Positions 28,201 through 36,519 of a stretch of 64,000 bases of DNA are shown here, in pieces. This DNA comes from Pyrinomonas methylaliphatogenes. GTDB taxonomy: Bacteria; Acidobacteriota; Blastocatellia; Pyrinomonadales; Pyrinomonadaceae. The stretch covers positions 124,001 through 188,000 of the forward strand of contig NZ_CBXV010000003.1 in NCBI RefSeq assembly GCF_000820845.2. Direction: 5' to 3'. The notes under the pieces are model-generated. The model was not told the DNA's origin. It saw only the letters and a program-made list of their open reading frames with translations, and did not search any database. Numbering within the stretch: the stretch's first letter is position 1; each line of letters begins with the position of its first letter. Made by a program: the position numbers and the translations under genes.

Positions 28201-29850
28201 TCAGAAACGCACGTTCGCCAAACGCTGCACGATTTCGCGCCGCTCGCGCTGCTCCTGCTCCTTCTGCCGCTCGCTCAAGAGCTTGAACTTCTGCAGGACC
28301 GCTCGCGCCTCCTCGGTCCTCTTCAAACGCGCATAGGCGCGCCCCAACTGATAATAGGCTTCGGCGCGATCTGGCTCGATCTCCACCGCGCGCTCCAACG
28401 CCTCTGCCGCTTCCGCCCAACGCTCCTCGCGCATGTAGAGCTTCCCTAAAGCCAATCTCGCCGGCGCAAAAGACCGGTCCAGTTCGATCGCGCGCTTTAG
28501 ATGCTCCTCGACGCGCCGCGGCTCGGCGTTCTGCTTGAGCAGCGTATCGGCAAGCAAGTAGTGGACGATCGCCAAATGATCGTTCAAAGCCAAGGTCTTT
28601 TCGAAGAGTTTGACCGCTTCGGCATACTGGCCCACCTCGACGCGCGTCAACGCCAGATAAGCGAGCGCCGGAACGAAACCCGGCTCGCACTCGAGCGCGC
28701 GCTCGAAAGCCTGCGCCGCTTCCGCGTTCTTGTTCAACTTGAAGTTGGCCATCCCAAACGCGAACCACAGACGCGCCGACCGCGGGAATCTCTGCAAAGC
28801 CTCGTTCAATCGAATCAATGCCGCGCCCGGAGCCTGCGTGTCCGTCAGCAACATCGCGTAGCGGAACCAGTAGGCTTCTACCTGCGGCGCGCGCGCGATC
28901 GCCAGCCGCATCGCCGGTATCGCGTTCTCCGGATGACCGCTTCGCTCGTACACTTCGGCCAACAGGGCGTAGATCGGCGCTTGATCGAACCCGCGCGCAA
29001 CCGCTGTTTCCAAAGTGCGCCCAGCTTTCTGCACGTCGTTGAGCCCGAGATAGGCTTGCGCTAGCCACAAGATGGCTTCGACGTTCTTCGGCTCAAGACG
29101 CACGGCGCGCTCCAACTCGTTCGCCGCCTCGGCGAACAGCTCCGCTTCGAGCAGAGCCTTGCCGAGCGATGCCGACTCCTCAGCGTTATCAGACGCAAAG
29201 CGGGCCGCGTACTCCTGATACGCCGCCGCCGCCCGCTCGCGCTCGCCTAACCGCAACCCGATGATGACAAGCGCCCGCCCTATCGCCCCATCTGGTGCCA
29301 GTCTATACGCGCGCTCGAACAGCCCGCGCGCCTGCTCTAAACTCGCTCGCGTCCCTTCTGTAAAACGTATCTGTGCCAAATTGATGAGCGCGGCAACACG
29401 CTCGGCATCCAATTTCAACGCCGCTTCGAACTCAACTGCCGCCTCTTGTGAACGCCCGCGCTTGTAAAGAACTACGCCGTAATTGGTCCGCGCCGCCGCC
29501 GAAGTCGGCGCAAGCTGCGCCGCGCGCGCAAAATGGCGCTCGGCCTCCGCCAAATCCCCTAACCGATCGGCGATTACGCCAAGATAAGTGTGCGCCGTAA
29601 CGTCATCCGGGCGCGCCTCCAAAACCTTCATAAAAAAAGAACGGGCAACGCCGAACTCCCCGCGCTCTAAAGCAGCTCGTCCTTCCGCTATCAACCGCGA
29701 AGTCTGATCAACGTTGCCCGTCTGCAGATGCGCGCTGAGATCAGGCAGGAAGAGGAAAAGGGCGATGCAGGAGATGAGCGCGCCCCTCAAGCGAAATGAA
29801 CCGAACGCTCGTGCTGGTCCAACCATCGCGCTCGTCCCCCGCTTCGCCAT
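28201..29850 (-). CDS. Exported tetratricopeptide-repeat protein
   Basis: 549 aa. A hydrophobic segment near residues 20-42 (GALISCIALFLFLPDLSA) is a signal peptide or anchor. The rest is about fourteen TPR units, recognised by spaced patterns such as AxxxLGxxxxxxGDLAEAERHFARA and AxxxxxLGRAYARLKRTEEA. TPRs are protein-protein scaffolds. It starts three bases after the stop of the TonB receptor gene, so the pair is co-translated. A role akin to SusD-like partner proteins is a guess. An ATG at 29826 would also keep the signal. Confidence 0.87.
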   Translation of the reverse strand: MAKRGTSAMVGPARAFGSFRLRGALISCIALFLFLPDLSAHLQTGNVDQTSRLIAEGRAALERGEFGVARSFFMKVLEARPDDVTAHTYLGVIADRLGDLAEAERHFARAAQLAPTSAAARTNYGVVLYKRGRSQEAAVEFEAALKLDAERVAALINLAQIRFTEGTRASLEQARGLFERAYRLAPDGAIGRALVIIGLRLGERERAAAAYQEYAARFASDNAEESASLGKALLEAELFAEAANELERAVRLEPKNVEAILWLAQAYLGLNDVQKAGRTLETAVARGFDQAPIYALLAEVYERSGHPENAIPAMRLAIARAPQVEAYWFRYAMLLTDTQAPGAALIRLNEALQRFPRSARLWFAFGMANFKLNKNAEAAQAFERALECEPGFVPALAYLALTRVEVGQYAEAVKLFEKTLALNDHLAIVHYLLADTLLKQNAEPRRVEEHLKRAIELDRSFAPARLALGKLYMREERWAEAAEALERAVEIEPDRAEAYYQLGRAYARLKRTEEARAVLQKFKLLSERQKEQEQRERREIVQRLANVRF

Positions 29851-29853
29851 CCG

Positions 29854-32800
29854 TCAAAAGACGAGCCGCGCGCCGACCTGTATGCGACGCGGCTGGAAGA
29901 TGTCGCCGTTGCGACCCGAGATGCCGAAGTTTACATCGTCAAGGTTCATGTTCGGCAAGGCGAATCGCCCGCGGTTGAAGAGATTGAAGAATTCCGCGCG
30001 GATCTCGAAATAGGTCTTCTCCGTCACGCGCGTCTTCTTCATGATGCTGAAGTCTTCGGTGAAGAAAGGCTGACCGCGCAAGTTGTTGTAAGTCGGCGCA
30101 GCAGTCCCGAAGAACCGCAGCGGATTCGCATAATAGGCCGCATAGGCCGGATTGACCGTCACGCCGTCGAGCGTGAACGGCGGCGCCGCGCGATAGTCGG
30201 GCGGGCGCGAGAAGGCCGCCGGGTTCAAGTAACGATAGTTGATGCCCCCCGCCGGCGTGTTCGTGTAAAACGGCTGCCCCGTTAAATTCGGGCGCAAGTT
30301 GCCGCCGACGCCCAAGATGTCGAGGAAATCGCGCTGCCCGCCGGCAATGAACGGCGTGAGCGCCGGACCGCTTCGGTAACGATGCACGCCCGCGATCTGG
30401 AACCCGCCGACCAGACGATCAATCCACCCGCCGCGGTTCAAGAACCGCTTCCCTCGCCCGAAGGGAAGTTCGATGATGTAGTTGAAGACGAGCGAATGCG
30501 GGAAGCTGTTTGGCGAAACCGCCCGCAGAGATCGCCGATCGTAAGGGTTCTGCACGACGCCGCTCAACGGCGTTTCGCCGAAGAGGTTCTCCGCCGCATC
30601 CGTAATCAACTTCGAATAGGTGTAGGAGATACCGAAGAGGAAGCCTTGCGCGAAACGTCGCTGTAGATCTACCTTCCCAGCGTTGTACCAGCTCTGCCCC
30701 TCGCTCTCCATACGGTTGTTGATCACCCGGTACTGCGGGAAAGGACGCAGCGCCTGTGCGACCGTCCCAGCCAATGTGCCCGATTGGTTAGCAAATCCCG
30801 GATAAACGGCGTTAGGATCGGTCGGCAGATTGAAACCGAGGCTCTGCGCGTAAGCCCGCTCGAGCGGCGTCAAATCGGTCAATCTCTTGGTCAAGATCGG
30901 ATAGCCTAACTTCAATGCGTTGAGCGGAATGACATTGACCGGCGCAAAGGCCGACCGCAACCGCGTCCCGTGATGGCCGTTGTAACTGACCGAAAGGACC
31001 AGCTTGAAAGGCAGTTGCCGTTGCAGGTCCAAGCTGTACTGCGCCGTGCGCCCGGCCCGGTAATTCTTGGTGAAGTAGTCTATGTCGTTCCGGTCCAGTT
31101 GCCCAACCGCCTGATCTCCCGGATCGGCGATCGGAAGCTTCGGATACGTCTCGAGCCTGATCCCGGGCGTCCCATCACCCCGCACCCATGAATCGAGGCC
31201 GAAGTTGATGTTCACCTGTCCGGGGTTGTAACCGAGCAGCCCCGTGTTGCCGAAATCGTTGTAGAGGATCGGCGCGTAGTAGAGCCCATAGCCGCCGCGA
31301 ATCACCGTCTTGCTGTCGATCGCGTAGGCGAAGCCGAAGCGCGGCCCGATCTCTGAGTGGTCAGGTTTGATCAATCCGCGATAGTCGGACTGAACCCCGC
31401 CTTGACCTGCCGCACCGGCGATCGCACCAAGACGCCCGCCCGCCGCCGGATTGCGCTTGTCCGGATCGAAGCCGCGATACCGGTCATGCGCCTCCGTGCG
31501 CGGATAATCCAGATCGTAGCGGATGCCGATGTTGAGCGTCAGTTTCGGCGTCACCTTGATGTCGTCCTGGAAGAAGACCGATGGCATGAAGAAACGCCAT
31601 CCCGGATCGACCGTCTGCAAGCTGTTGAAAGAGAATTCGGGGGCGCCGACAATCAGACTCGCAATCGGCCATCCCTGATTGAAATCGTTCGTATTGGCCG
31701 TCTGATTGCTCCGGAAATTCAAATTCCCTCCGATGTCGAACTTCTGCGAGACGTTGAGCTGTTGGATGCGCACGTCCGCCCCGAATTTCAACGTATGACG
31801 GCCCCGCACGTAACTGACGGCATCGCTGATCTCCGTTGTGTTATCGGCCGTGCGATTGTCAAAGTATGTCGAACCGCCGGGCTGATAAGCGCGCGGATCG
31901 GGACTGGTTACAGGATCGCCGTAAAGCGGGAAACCGATGAGCGGCAACCCCAGATTCTGCGTCGTTCCCGGCGGCATCCCCAAACTCTCAGCCGTTATCC
32001 CGCGCTGGAAACTCGGACCGATCTGCAGGTGATTCCGCAGACTCGAATAGTTGCGGTTCTCTACGTCCGTCCGGTTGAACGCCAGATTGAAATGGTTGAG
32101 CAACGTCGGCGTTAACGTCCAATCGTGCTGCAACCGCGCGTAGTAGGAACGGAACTGCTGCTGCCACACGCCTTGCGCGACGAACGGTGGCGGAAAACGC
32201 GGGAAGCCCCCTTTGATGCTCGGCAACTTACGGAAGATATAGCTGAAGTTGAGCTGTTGCCGGTCGGTCAAAGTGTGCGTGATCTTGGTCACGTAGTAGT
32301 TAGTGATAGCTTCGGCCGTGCTGCTCGCCAAGTAGTTGTGATAAACGGTCGAGCCCAGCGGCCCAGTCGTGTTCGGCAACGGGAAGAGATTAACGAAGTT
32401 CTGCCCGATGCGGCTGATCAAAGCGCCGCCATCGTAAAGATCGAGCCGGTTGCCCGGAATGGGCACGCGCTGCCCCGGCGGACGGCGCGGATCGTAAATC
32501 TGGACCGGCCCGCCGAAGAACTGTAGAACGTAAGGATCGGTCAGAAGCTCCGAAAAATCGCCCCGCCGCATCTTCGCCGTCGGGACGCTCACAAAGACGT
32601 TCTCGCTCTGTGAGGTGCGATACCCGCCGTAGTTGAAGAAGAAGAAGGTGCGGTTCTTGCCGCTCCAGTACGCCTTTCCGCCCTCACCGAAACGCGGCAG
32701 GTAGACCGGTCCACCGATGCTGAACCCGTAATCGAACTGCCGATCGCGCGGCTTGGGAAGCCCCTGCAAACGGTTCAGATCGATGTTCGCGTTGAGCGCT

Positions 32801-33609
32801 TCGTTCCGATGAAAGAGATAAGCCTCGCCGTGGAAATCGTTGCTCCCGGTCTTGATCGTGAAGTTCACGATCCCGCCCGAAGATTTGCCGTACTCCGCCG
32901 AATAGTTGTTCGTCGTGATCGTGAACTCCTGAAAGGCGTTCGGGCCGGGCGCGACTTCGGAAAAATATGTGCCGTTCTCCGCTCGCCGCGTGCCCGCCCC
33001 GTCGATCAAGATGTCCGTTCCGAGCGCCTGTCCGCCGCCGACCCGAAAGCGCGTCGCGTTCGTCCCCGTGCTGCCCGCCGCATCCTCGCCCGGCGTCACG
33101 CTGCTATCGAGAAAGATGAACGCGAGCGGCGTCCGCCCGCCTGATTCCGCCGCCACGAGCAACGGTAACTCCCGCACCTGCCGCTCCGTCACGTTGAGCT
33201 GCTGCGCGGGACTGTCCGTCTGCAATAACGATGCCTCCGCCGATACGGAGACGGTTTCGCCAAGCTGGCCCACCTCTAACTTGACATCGGCACGCCGCGT
33301 CACCTGCACGGCGACTTGTATCCGATCGATCGTCGCCGTCTTGAACCCCGGCGCTTCGACCGACAAGCGATATGGTCCAGCGCGTAATTCCGACAAAATG
33401 TAGCTCCCTTCTGCCGTGGTTCTCGTCTCGCGCGTCTCGCCCGTCTCCAAATTGGTCACCGTCACTTTGGCGTTGGCGACGACCGCACCTTGCGGATCGG
33501 TCACCGTGCCGGTGATCGCCCCGCGGTCGCTTTGCGCCGACGCAAGCGAAAAACAGCTTAGAACGGCGGCGAGAACCGACGCGAGCCCTAAAAGAGTGCG
33601 GGTTCTCAT
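29854..33609 (-). CDS. TonB-dependent receptor with CarboxypepD_reg domain (receptor 1)
   Basis: 1251-aa outer-membrane receptor. A signal peptide (MRTRTLLGLASVLAAVLSCF onward) is followed by the carboxypeptidase-regulatory-like domain (GAITGTVTDPQGAVVANAKV, to about residue 110), a plug (GGIVNFTIKTGSNDFHG) and a long beta barrel ending in Phe. GGAGG five bases before the ATG at 33609 fixes the start. It heads the arabinan/galactose locus and probably imports oligosaccharides, by analogy with SusC-like receptors. Acidobacteria carry many such proteins. Substrate inferred from neighbours. Confidence 0.93.
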   Translation of the reverse strand: MRTRTLLGLASVLAAVLSCFSLASAQSDRGAITGTVTDPQGAVVANAKVTVTNLETGETRETRTTAEGSYILSELRAGPYRLSVEAPGFKTATIDRIQVAVQVTRRADVKLEVGQLGETVSVSAEASLLQTDSPAQQLNVTERQVRELPLLVAAESGGRTPLAFIFLDSSVTPGEDAAGSTGTNATRFRVGGGQALGTDILIDGAGTRRAENGTYFSEVAPGPNAFQEFTITTNNYSAEYGKSSGGIVNFTIKTGSNDFHGEAYLFHRNEALNANIDLNRLQGLPKPRDRQFDYGFSIGGPVYLPRFGEGGKAYWSGKNRTFFFFNYGGYRTSQSENVFVSVPTAKMRRGDFSELLTDPYVLQFFGGPVQIYDPRRPPGQRVPIPGNRLDLYDGGALISRIGQNFVNLFPLPNTTGPLGSTVYHNYLASSTAEAITNYYVTKITHTLTDRQQLNFSYIFRKLPSIKGGFPRFPPPFVAQGVWQQQFRSYYARLQHDWTLTPTLLNHFNLAFNRTDVENRNYSSLRNHLQIGPSFQRGITAESLGMPPGTTQNLGLPLIGFPLYGDPVTSPDPRAYQPGGSTYFDNRTADNTTEISDAVSYVRGRHTLKFGADVRIQQLNVSQKFDIGGNLNFRSNQTANTNDFNQGWPIASLIVGAPEFSFNSLQTVDPGWRFFMPSVFFQDDIKVTPKLTLNIGIRYDLDYPRTEAHDRYRGFDPDKRNPAAGGRLGAIAGAAGQGGVQSDYRGLIKPDHSEIGPRFGFAYAIDSKTVIRGGYGLYYAPILYNDFGNTGLLGYNPGQVNINFGLDSWVRGDGTPGIRLETYPKLPIADPGDQAVGQLDRNDIDYFTKNYRAGRTAQYSLDLQRQLPFKLVLSVSYNGHHGTRLRSAFAPVNVIPLNALKLGYPILTKRLTDLTPLERAYAQSLGFNLPTDPNAVYPGFANQSGTLAGTVAQALRPFPQYRVINNRMESEGQSWYNAGKVDLQRRFAQGFLFGISYTYSKLITDAAENLFGETPLSGVVQNPYDRRSLRAVSPNSFPHSLVFNYIIELPFGRGKRFLNRGGWIDRLVGGFQIAGVHRYRSGPALTPFIAGGQRDFLDILGVGGNLRPNLTGQPFYTNTPAGGINYRYLNPAAFSRPPDYRAAPPFTLDGVTVNPAYAAYYANPLRFFGTAAPTYNNLRGQPFFTEDFSIMKKTRVTEKTYFEIRAEFFNLFNRGRFALPNMNLDDVNFGISGRNGDIFQPRRIQVGARLVF

Positions 33610-33736
33610 CTTCCCCTCCAAAGAATTTGGGTCGAAACTACACTGGAGACCTCGGACCTTCGCCTCGTTGGCGCGCAATCGCCCGCCTCAAAGCCTGCAA
33701 GCCTTTTAACGGCGCAAACGATCAATAAGCGTGCTC

Positions 33737-33764
33737 ATTTTAGCCAAAAACGAACAGCTGTCAA
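33737..33764 (-). promoter_or_regulatory. Near-consensus sigma-70 promoter of TonB receptor 1
   Basis: On the minus strand TTGACA (33759-33764), 16 bases, then TAAAAT (33737-33742). The -35 is perfect and the -10 has five of six matches. Transcription would begin near 33730 and give a 5' leader of about 120 bases. This may drive the whole 33.6-to-11 kb gene string. Confidence 0.65.
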
Positions 33765-33880
33765 GCATTTTTTCATCGAAAGCCTCGACCGCTTTCACCC
33801 CACAGAGGCCTTCAAAGAGACCTCGCTTTCGGCCTCTTTCCGCCAAGCGGCGGATCTCAAAGGATCGCGCTTTGAGATTC

Positions 33881-33947
33881 GTTACCGCAACGATCCAAAC
33901 GCCTTAATACGCTCCGGGCTGGAAGTTTGCGTAAAGGTTACCGCAAA
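33881..33947. promoter_or_regulatory. Repeated GTTACCGCAA boxes and a 22-bp near-palindrome
   Basis: GTTACCGCAA occurs at 33881-33890 and 33937-33946. The second lies in an inverted repeat, TTTGCG (33926-33931) with CGCAAA (33942-33947). They lie between the lacI-type gene and the receptor 1 promoter, about 120-210 bp upstream of it. They are candidate operators for the adjacent LacI-family regulator, from position and symmetry only. The rest of the 33610-33990 gap holds the receptor promoter and leader and nothing else I can name. Confidence 0.4.
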
Positions 33948-33990
33948 GACTCGCCCCTGTCAACGACTTTTTGTTCTCTCAATAACCGAA

Positions 33991-35085
33991 TCAGTTCAGA
34001 TCCTCGGCGAAAAGGCTCAAGTTGCTGCGAAAGATGATGTGCGGGGTCAACCTGATGCGCGGCGGGGGATGCACGCCTTCGGTCAAATATCTATACAGCG
34101 CTTCGAAGGCGATCTTGCCCTGCGTTTTGGGTCGCTGGTGAATCGTCGCCACGATCTTACCCGATTGGATAAGCGGCACCATCTCCGGAAATAGGTCTGT
34201 AGTGATGAGCGCTACGCGGTCCTCCTGATCGACATCTTCCAGTGCCCGAATCACCCCCAACGAGTTGGCCGTGCTTACGTAGATCGCTTTGAGTTTCGGA
34301 TCTTGGCGCACCAAACTCACGGTCGCTTGATAGGCTAGCTCCTCGTCATCCCGCGCTTCTATTACTTCAGTCAGTCGCAAACGATCGCCCGATAGCTTTA
34401 AGCCATATTTGAAGCCCCGCAACTTGTCCGCATGATCGACCGTCAGTAGATCACCGGTGATAACGGCAGCAGATCCTTCCTGAGAGACCACCTTATGAAA
34501 TAGCTCGCCCGCGATCGCGCCGCTCGTGAAATGATCGACCGAAACGGTCGTCAACCGCTCTGTTCCTGGAGCGTCGGTCGAGACATATACAACCGGTATC
34601 TTCAATTCGCTGGCCCGTCGAAGCATCTCTCGCAACTCCGCCGGATGGCCGGGCGCCATGATGATGCCTCTCACTCCCTCCGTTAAAGCTTGCTCGAGCA
34701 CGACCGTTTCCCCTTCACCCAGTTTCGGATGCGACTTGAAACTTAATGAAACGGCCATGTCGAAAGGCTTTGCGGCCTCCTCGATCCCGCTGCGGATCTT
34801 ATCCCAGAAGAGCGCTATCTCTGCGGGCAAGTGGATCGAGATGCGAAGCGCTTTGGGCTTCTTGAGGTATCTGGCCGCCAAGTTCGGCTGGTAACCGAGC
34901 GCCTCAGCGATGCGCAAGATGCGTTCTCTCGTGGCTTGACTGATGCGCCCCCGGTTGTGTAACGCCCGGTCCACAGTCGCAATCGAAACGCCCGAAGCCT
35001 CAGCGATATCTTTGACACCAACCGATCTTTGTCTACGATGCTCAAGGCGATCGCCGTCGGGATGAACTCTCTTCTGCGATGACAT
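33991..35085 (-). CDS. LacI-family transcriptional regulator
   Basis: 364-aa DNA-binding regulator. The helix-turn-helix VKDIAEASGVSIATVDRALH (about 24-43) is followed by the hinge region and a sugar-binding domain of the periplasmic-binding-protein fold (VRGIIMAPGHPAELREML, LRGFKYGL, VALITTDLF). It sits between GH172 and receptor 1 and is the only regulator in the sugar locus, so it likely senses a locus sugar. Its first codons are contained in a 24-bp repeat that also occurs 66 bp upstream. The N-terminus before the helix-turn-helix is about 20 residues longer than usual. Confidence 0.92.
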   Translation of the reverse strand: MSSQKRVHPDGDRLEHRRQRSVGVKDIAEASGVSIATVDRALHNRGRISQATRERILRIAEALGYQPNLAARYLKKPKALRISIHLPAEIALFWDKIRSGIEEAAKPFDMAVSLSFKSHPKLGEGETVVLEQALTEGVRGIIMAPGHPAELREMLRRASELKIPVVYVSTDAPGTERLTTVSVDHFTSGAIAGELFHKVVSQEGSAAVITGDLLTVDHADKLRGFKYGLKLSGDRLRLTEVIEARDDEELAYQATVSLVRQDPKLKAIYVSTANSLGVIRALEDVDQEDRVALITTDLFPEMVPLIQSGKIVATIHQRPKTQGKIAFEALYRYLTEGVHPPPRIRLTPHIIFRSNLSLFAEDLN

Positions 35086-35150
35086 AGCTCCCTCGCCCGA
35101 CTAACTGTAGTGACGTGACAATGACAGATGAACTCTCTTCTGCGATGACA
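35061..35150. repeat. 24-bp direct repeat spanning the lacI-type start codon, with a possible 16-residue leader ORF
   Basis: 35061-35084 and 35127-35150 are identical (contain AACTCTCTTCTGCGATGACA). On the minus strand the downstream unit holds all but the first base of the regulator ATG and its first codons (SSQKRVH). The upstream unit begins the same words after a GTG at 35149-35151 and runs to a TAG at 35101-35103, giving a 16-residue reading frame. It may be a leader peptide or leftover duplication. Confidence 0.5.
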
Positions 35151-35231
35151 CGGTTCCATCTAGAAGCGATCTCTAAAGAGCCCCCGAGTCGATGAAACGA
35201 CATAGCTTAATAAAATGATAACGAATTCGAC

Positions 35232-35247
35232 GATAGCGCGCTATCGA
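35232..35247. promoter_or_regulatory. 16-bp perfect palindrome, candidate LacI-type operator
   Basis: CGATAGCGCGCTATCG is fully self-complementary with a central CG, the usual layout of LacI-family operators. It lies about 150 bp upstream of the regulator start and 130 bp past the GH172 stop. A stem at the end of the GH172 message is an alternative, but no T-run follows. Confidence 0.4.
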
Positions 35248-35376
35248 ACAAGGTCCGACCAGATCTCGAACGGTGAGAAGAAGATCGCGCGCCTGCGGCC
35301 AGTGGGACGAGGCGCCCTCTAAGCCATTCATATGCCGCATTCAGCGTGATGACCAACGTCACTTGCGTTGGATTAA

Positions 35377-36471
35377 TCATCTGATCGGGACGACGTTCCA
35401 GCGATCGATTGGCAATCGTTCGGCGACTGGCGGAAGCGGCGGAAAACGTTTGTGCGGCTCGGTCTGATACCAATACGCGACCGATGAATAATCGTCACTG
35501 CGATCGTTGGCATGTCCGTGTTCGATAGTTACGCGCAACGATCTATCGAAAGTGATCGGATCCTCTATGTGAAAGCGGTACATCGAGTGGCGTCCCGTAT
35601 AATCGGCATTCCCCTTGCGCGAGTAGCCAAAATACGGGAAGTTATACTCGCGATTGAGCAGATTGAAGTTCCAGGCACCGCAAAAATAATCTTCAAGCCC
35701 GGTGCCGTTCAACGTCGGTTTCGCGTCGCCGTCGATGAAGATCATGTCATCGCCTTCGCCCCACCAGTCGGTCGCTAACCCTTGAATATGTAACACGACG
35801 CCGACATACTGCCCCCGCCCCGCAGCGTCCAAGATCAAATAGTTCTGCGCTCCATCAAGATTGGGCCGGCCATCGGTCGCCTTCGTGATCTGACGATTCC
35901 ACCACGCATGAAAACGGCCTTGCCGCTCGGTCGCCAACGCCTCAGCCGATCCCGGCGCGTATGATTCGTAATCTATCTGGTAGTAGAAAGCCTTGACCGG
36001 TTGCGCCCCTTGATTTTCGATCTCGATGCGCGCGCGCCGTGAGAACGGCATCGGGAAGAAGCAGTTGAGCGCGCGGTCGGCGACCGCGAGCGGCACGCTG
36101 GCCCAGTAATATGGCTCGCCAAAACCGAGGCCGAAGAAATCCCCGATCGGAGCCTCGATGCTCGGGTCGGTTTCGTCATCCCAATAAGCGCGCAATACGA
36201 TGCGGCGCAAATAGTACCTCTCATCCGAGGCAATCGTCATCCAGATATGCGTGATCGTTCCCGATCCTCGGATATCAGCGAGAACGACGCGCTGGCCCGG
36301 CCCGATGTTCTCTAAAAAATCGTGATTGCCGCCAGTTCGATCATAACTCGAAACGCGCAACCTCTTGACCCCTTCGCGTAAATTAGCGAGGTTGCGCAGA
36401 AGGCCAACCTGCCCGCGAACGGGTACGACCGCACCCAATAGAACCATCAACCAAACAGCCCCAATCCTCAT
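35377..36471 (-). CDS. Exported DUF2961/GH172-family protein
   Basis: 364 aa with a signal peptide (MRIGAVWLMVLLGAVVPVRG). The family motifs SSYDRTGGNHDF near the N-terminus, LNGTGLEDYFCGAWNF and YRFHIEDPITFDRSLRVTIEHGHAND are clear. The glutamate of GTGLEDYF is the expected catalytic residue. DUF2961 enzymes are now classed as GH172 and include difructose-anhydride hydrolases and D-arabinofuranosidases. It follows the 961-aa putative glycosidase by about 50 bp. The exact sugar is unknown, but an arabinofuranose or fructofuranose substrate fits the locus. Confidence 0.88.
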   Translation of the reverse strand: MRIGAVWLMVLLGAVVPVRGQVGLLRNLANLREGVKRLRVSSYDRTGGNHDFLENIGPGQRVVLADIRGSGTITHIWMTIASDERYYLRRIVLRAYWDDETDPSIEAPIGDFFGLGFGEPYYWASVPLAVADRALNCFFPMPFSRRARIEIENQGAQPVKAFYYQIDYESYAPGSAEALATERQGRFHAWWNRQITKATDGRPNLDGAQNYLILDAAGRGQYVGVVLHIQGLATDWWGEGDDMIFIDGDAKPTLNGTGLEDYFCGAWNFNLLNREYNFPYFGYSRKGNADYTGRHSMYRFHIEDPITFDRSLRVTIEHGHANDRSDDYSSVAYWYQTEPHKRFPPLPPVAERLPIDRWNVVPIR

Positions 36472-36519
36472 CTTCAGCCTCCTTTAACGGCGACGACAAA
36501 CTATGGGCCAATGCTCGCA

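Noticed and set aside
28193-29068. Minus-strand frame of 291 codons inside the TPR gene
   Set aside because: Out-of-frame reading of the TPR repeats; Arg/Gly/Ala-rich with no motif.
35232-35247. Rho-independent terminator of the GH172 gene
   Set aside because: The palindrome has no loop and no T-run, and lies 130 bp past the stop; an operator reading is better.
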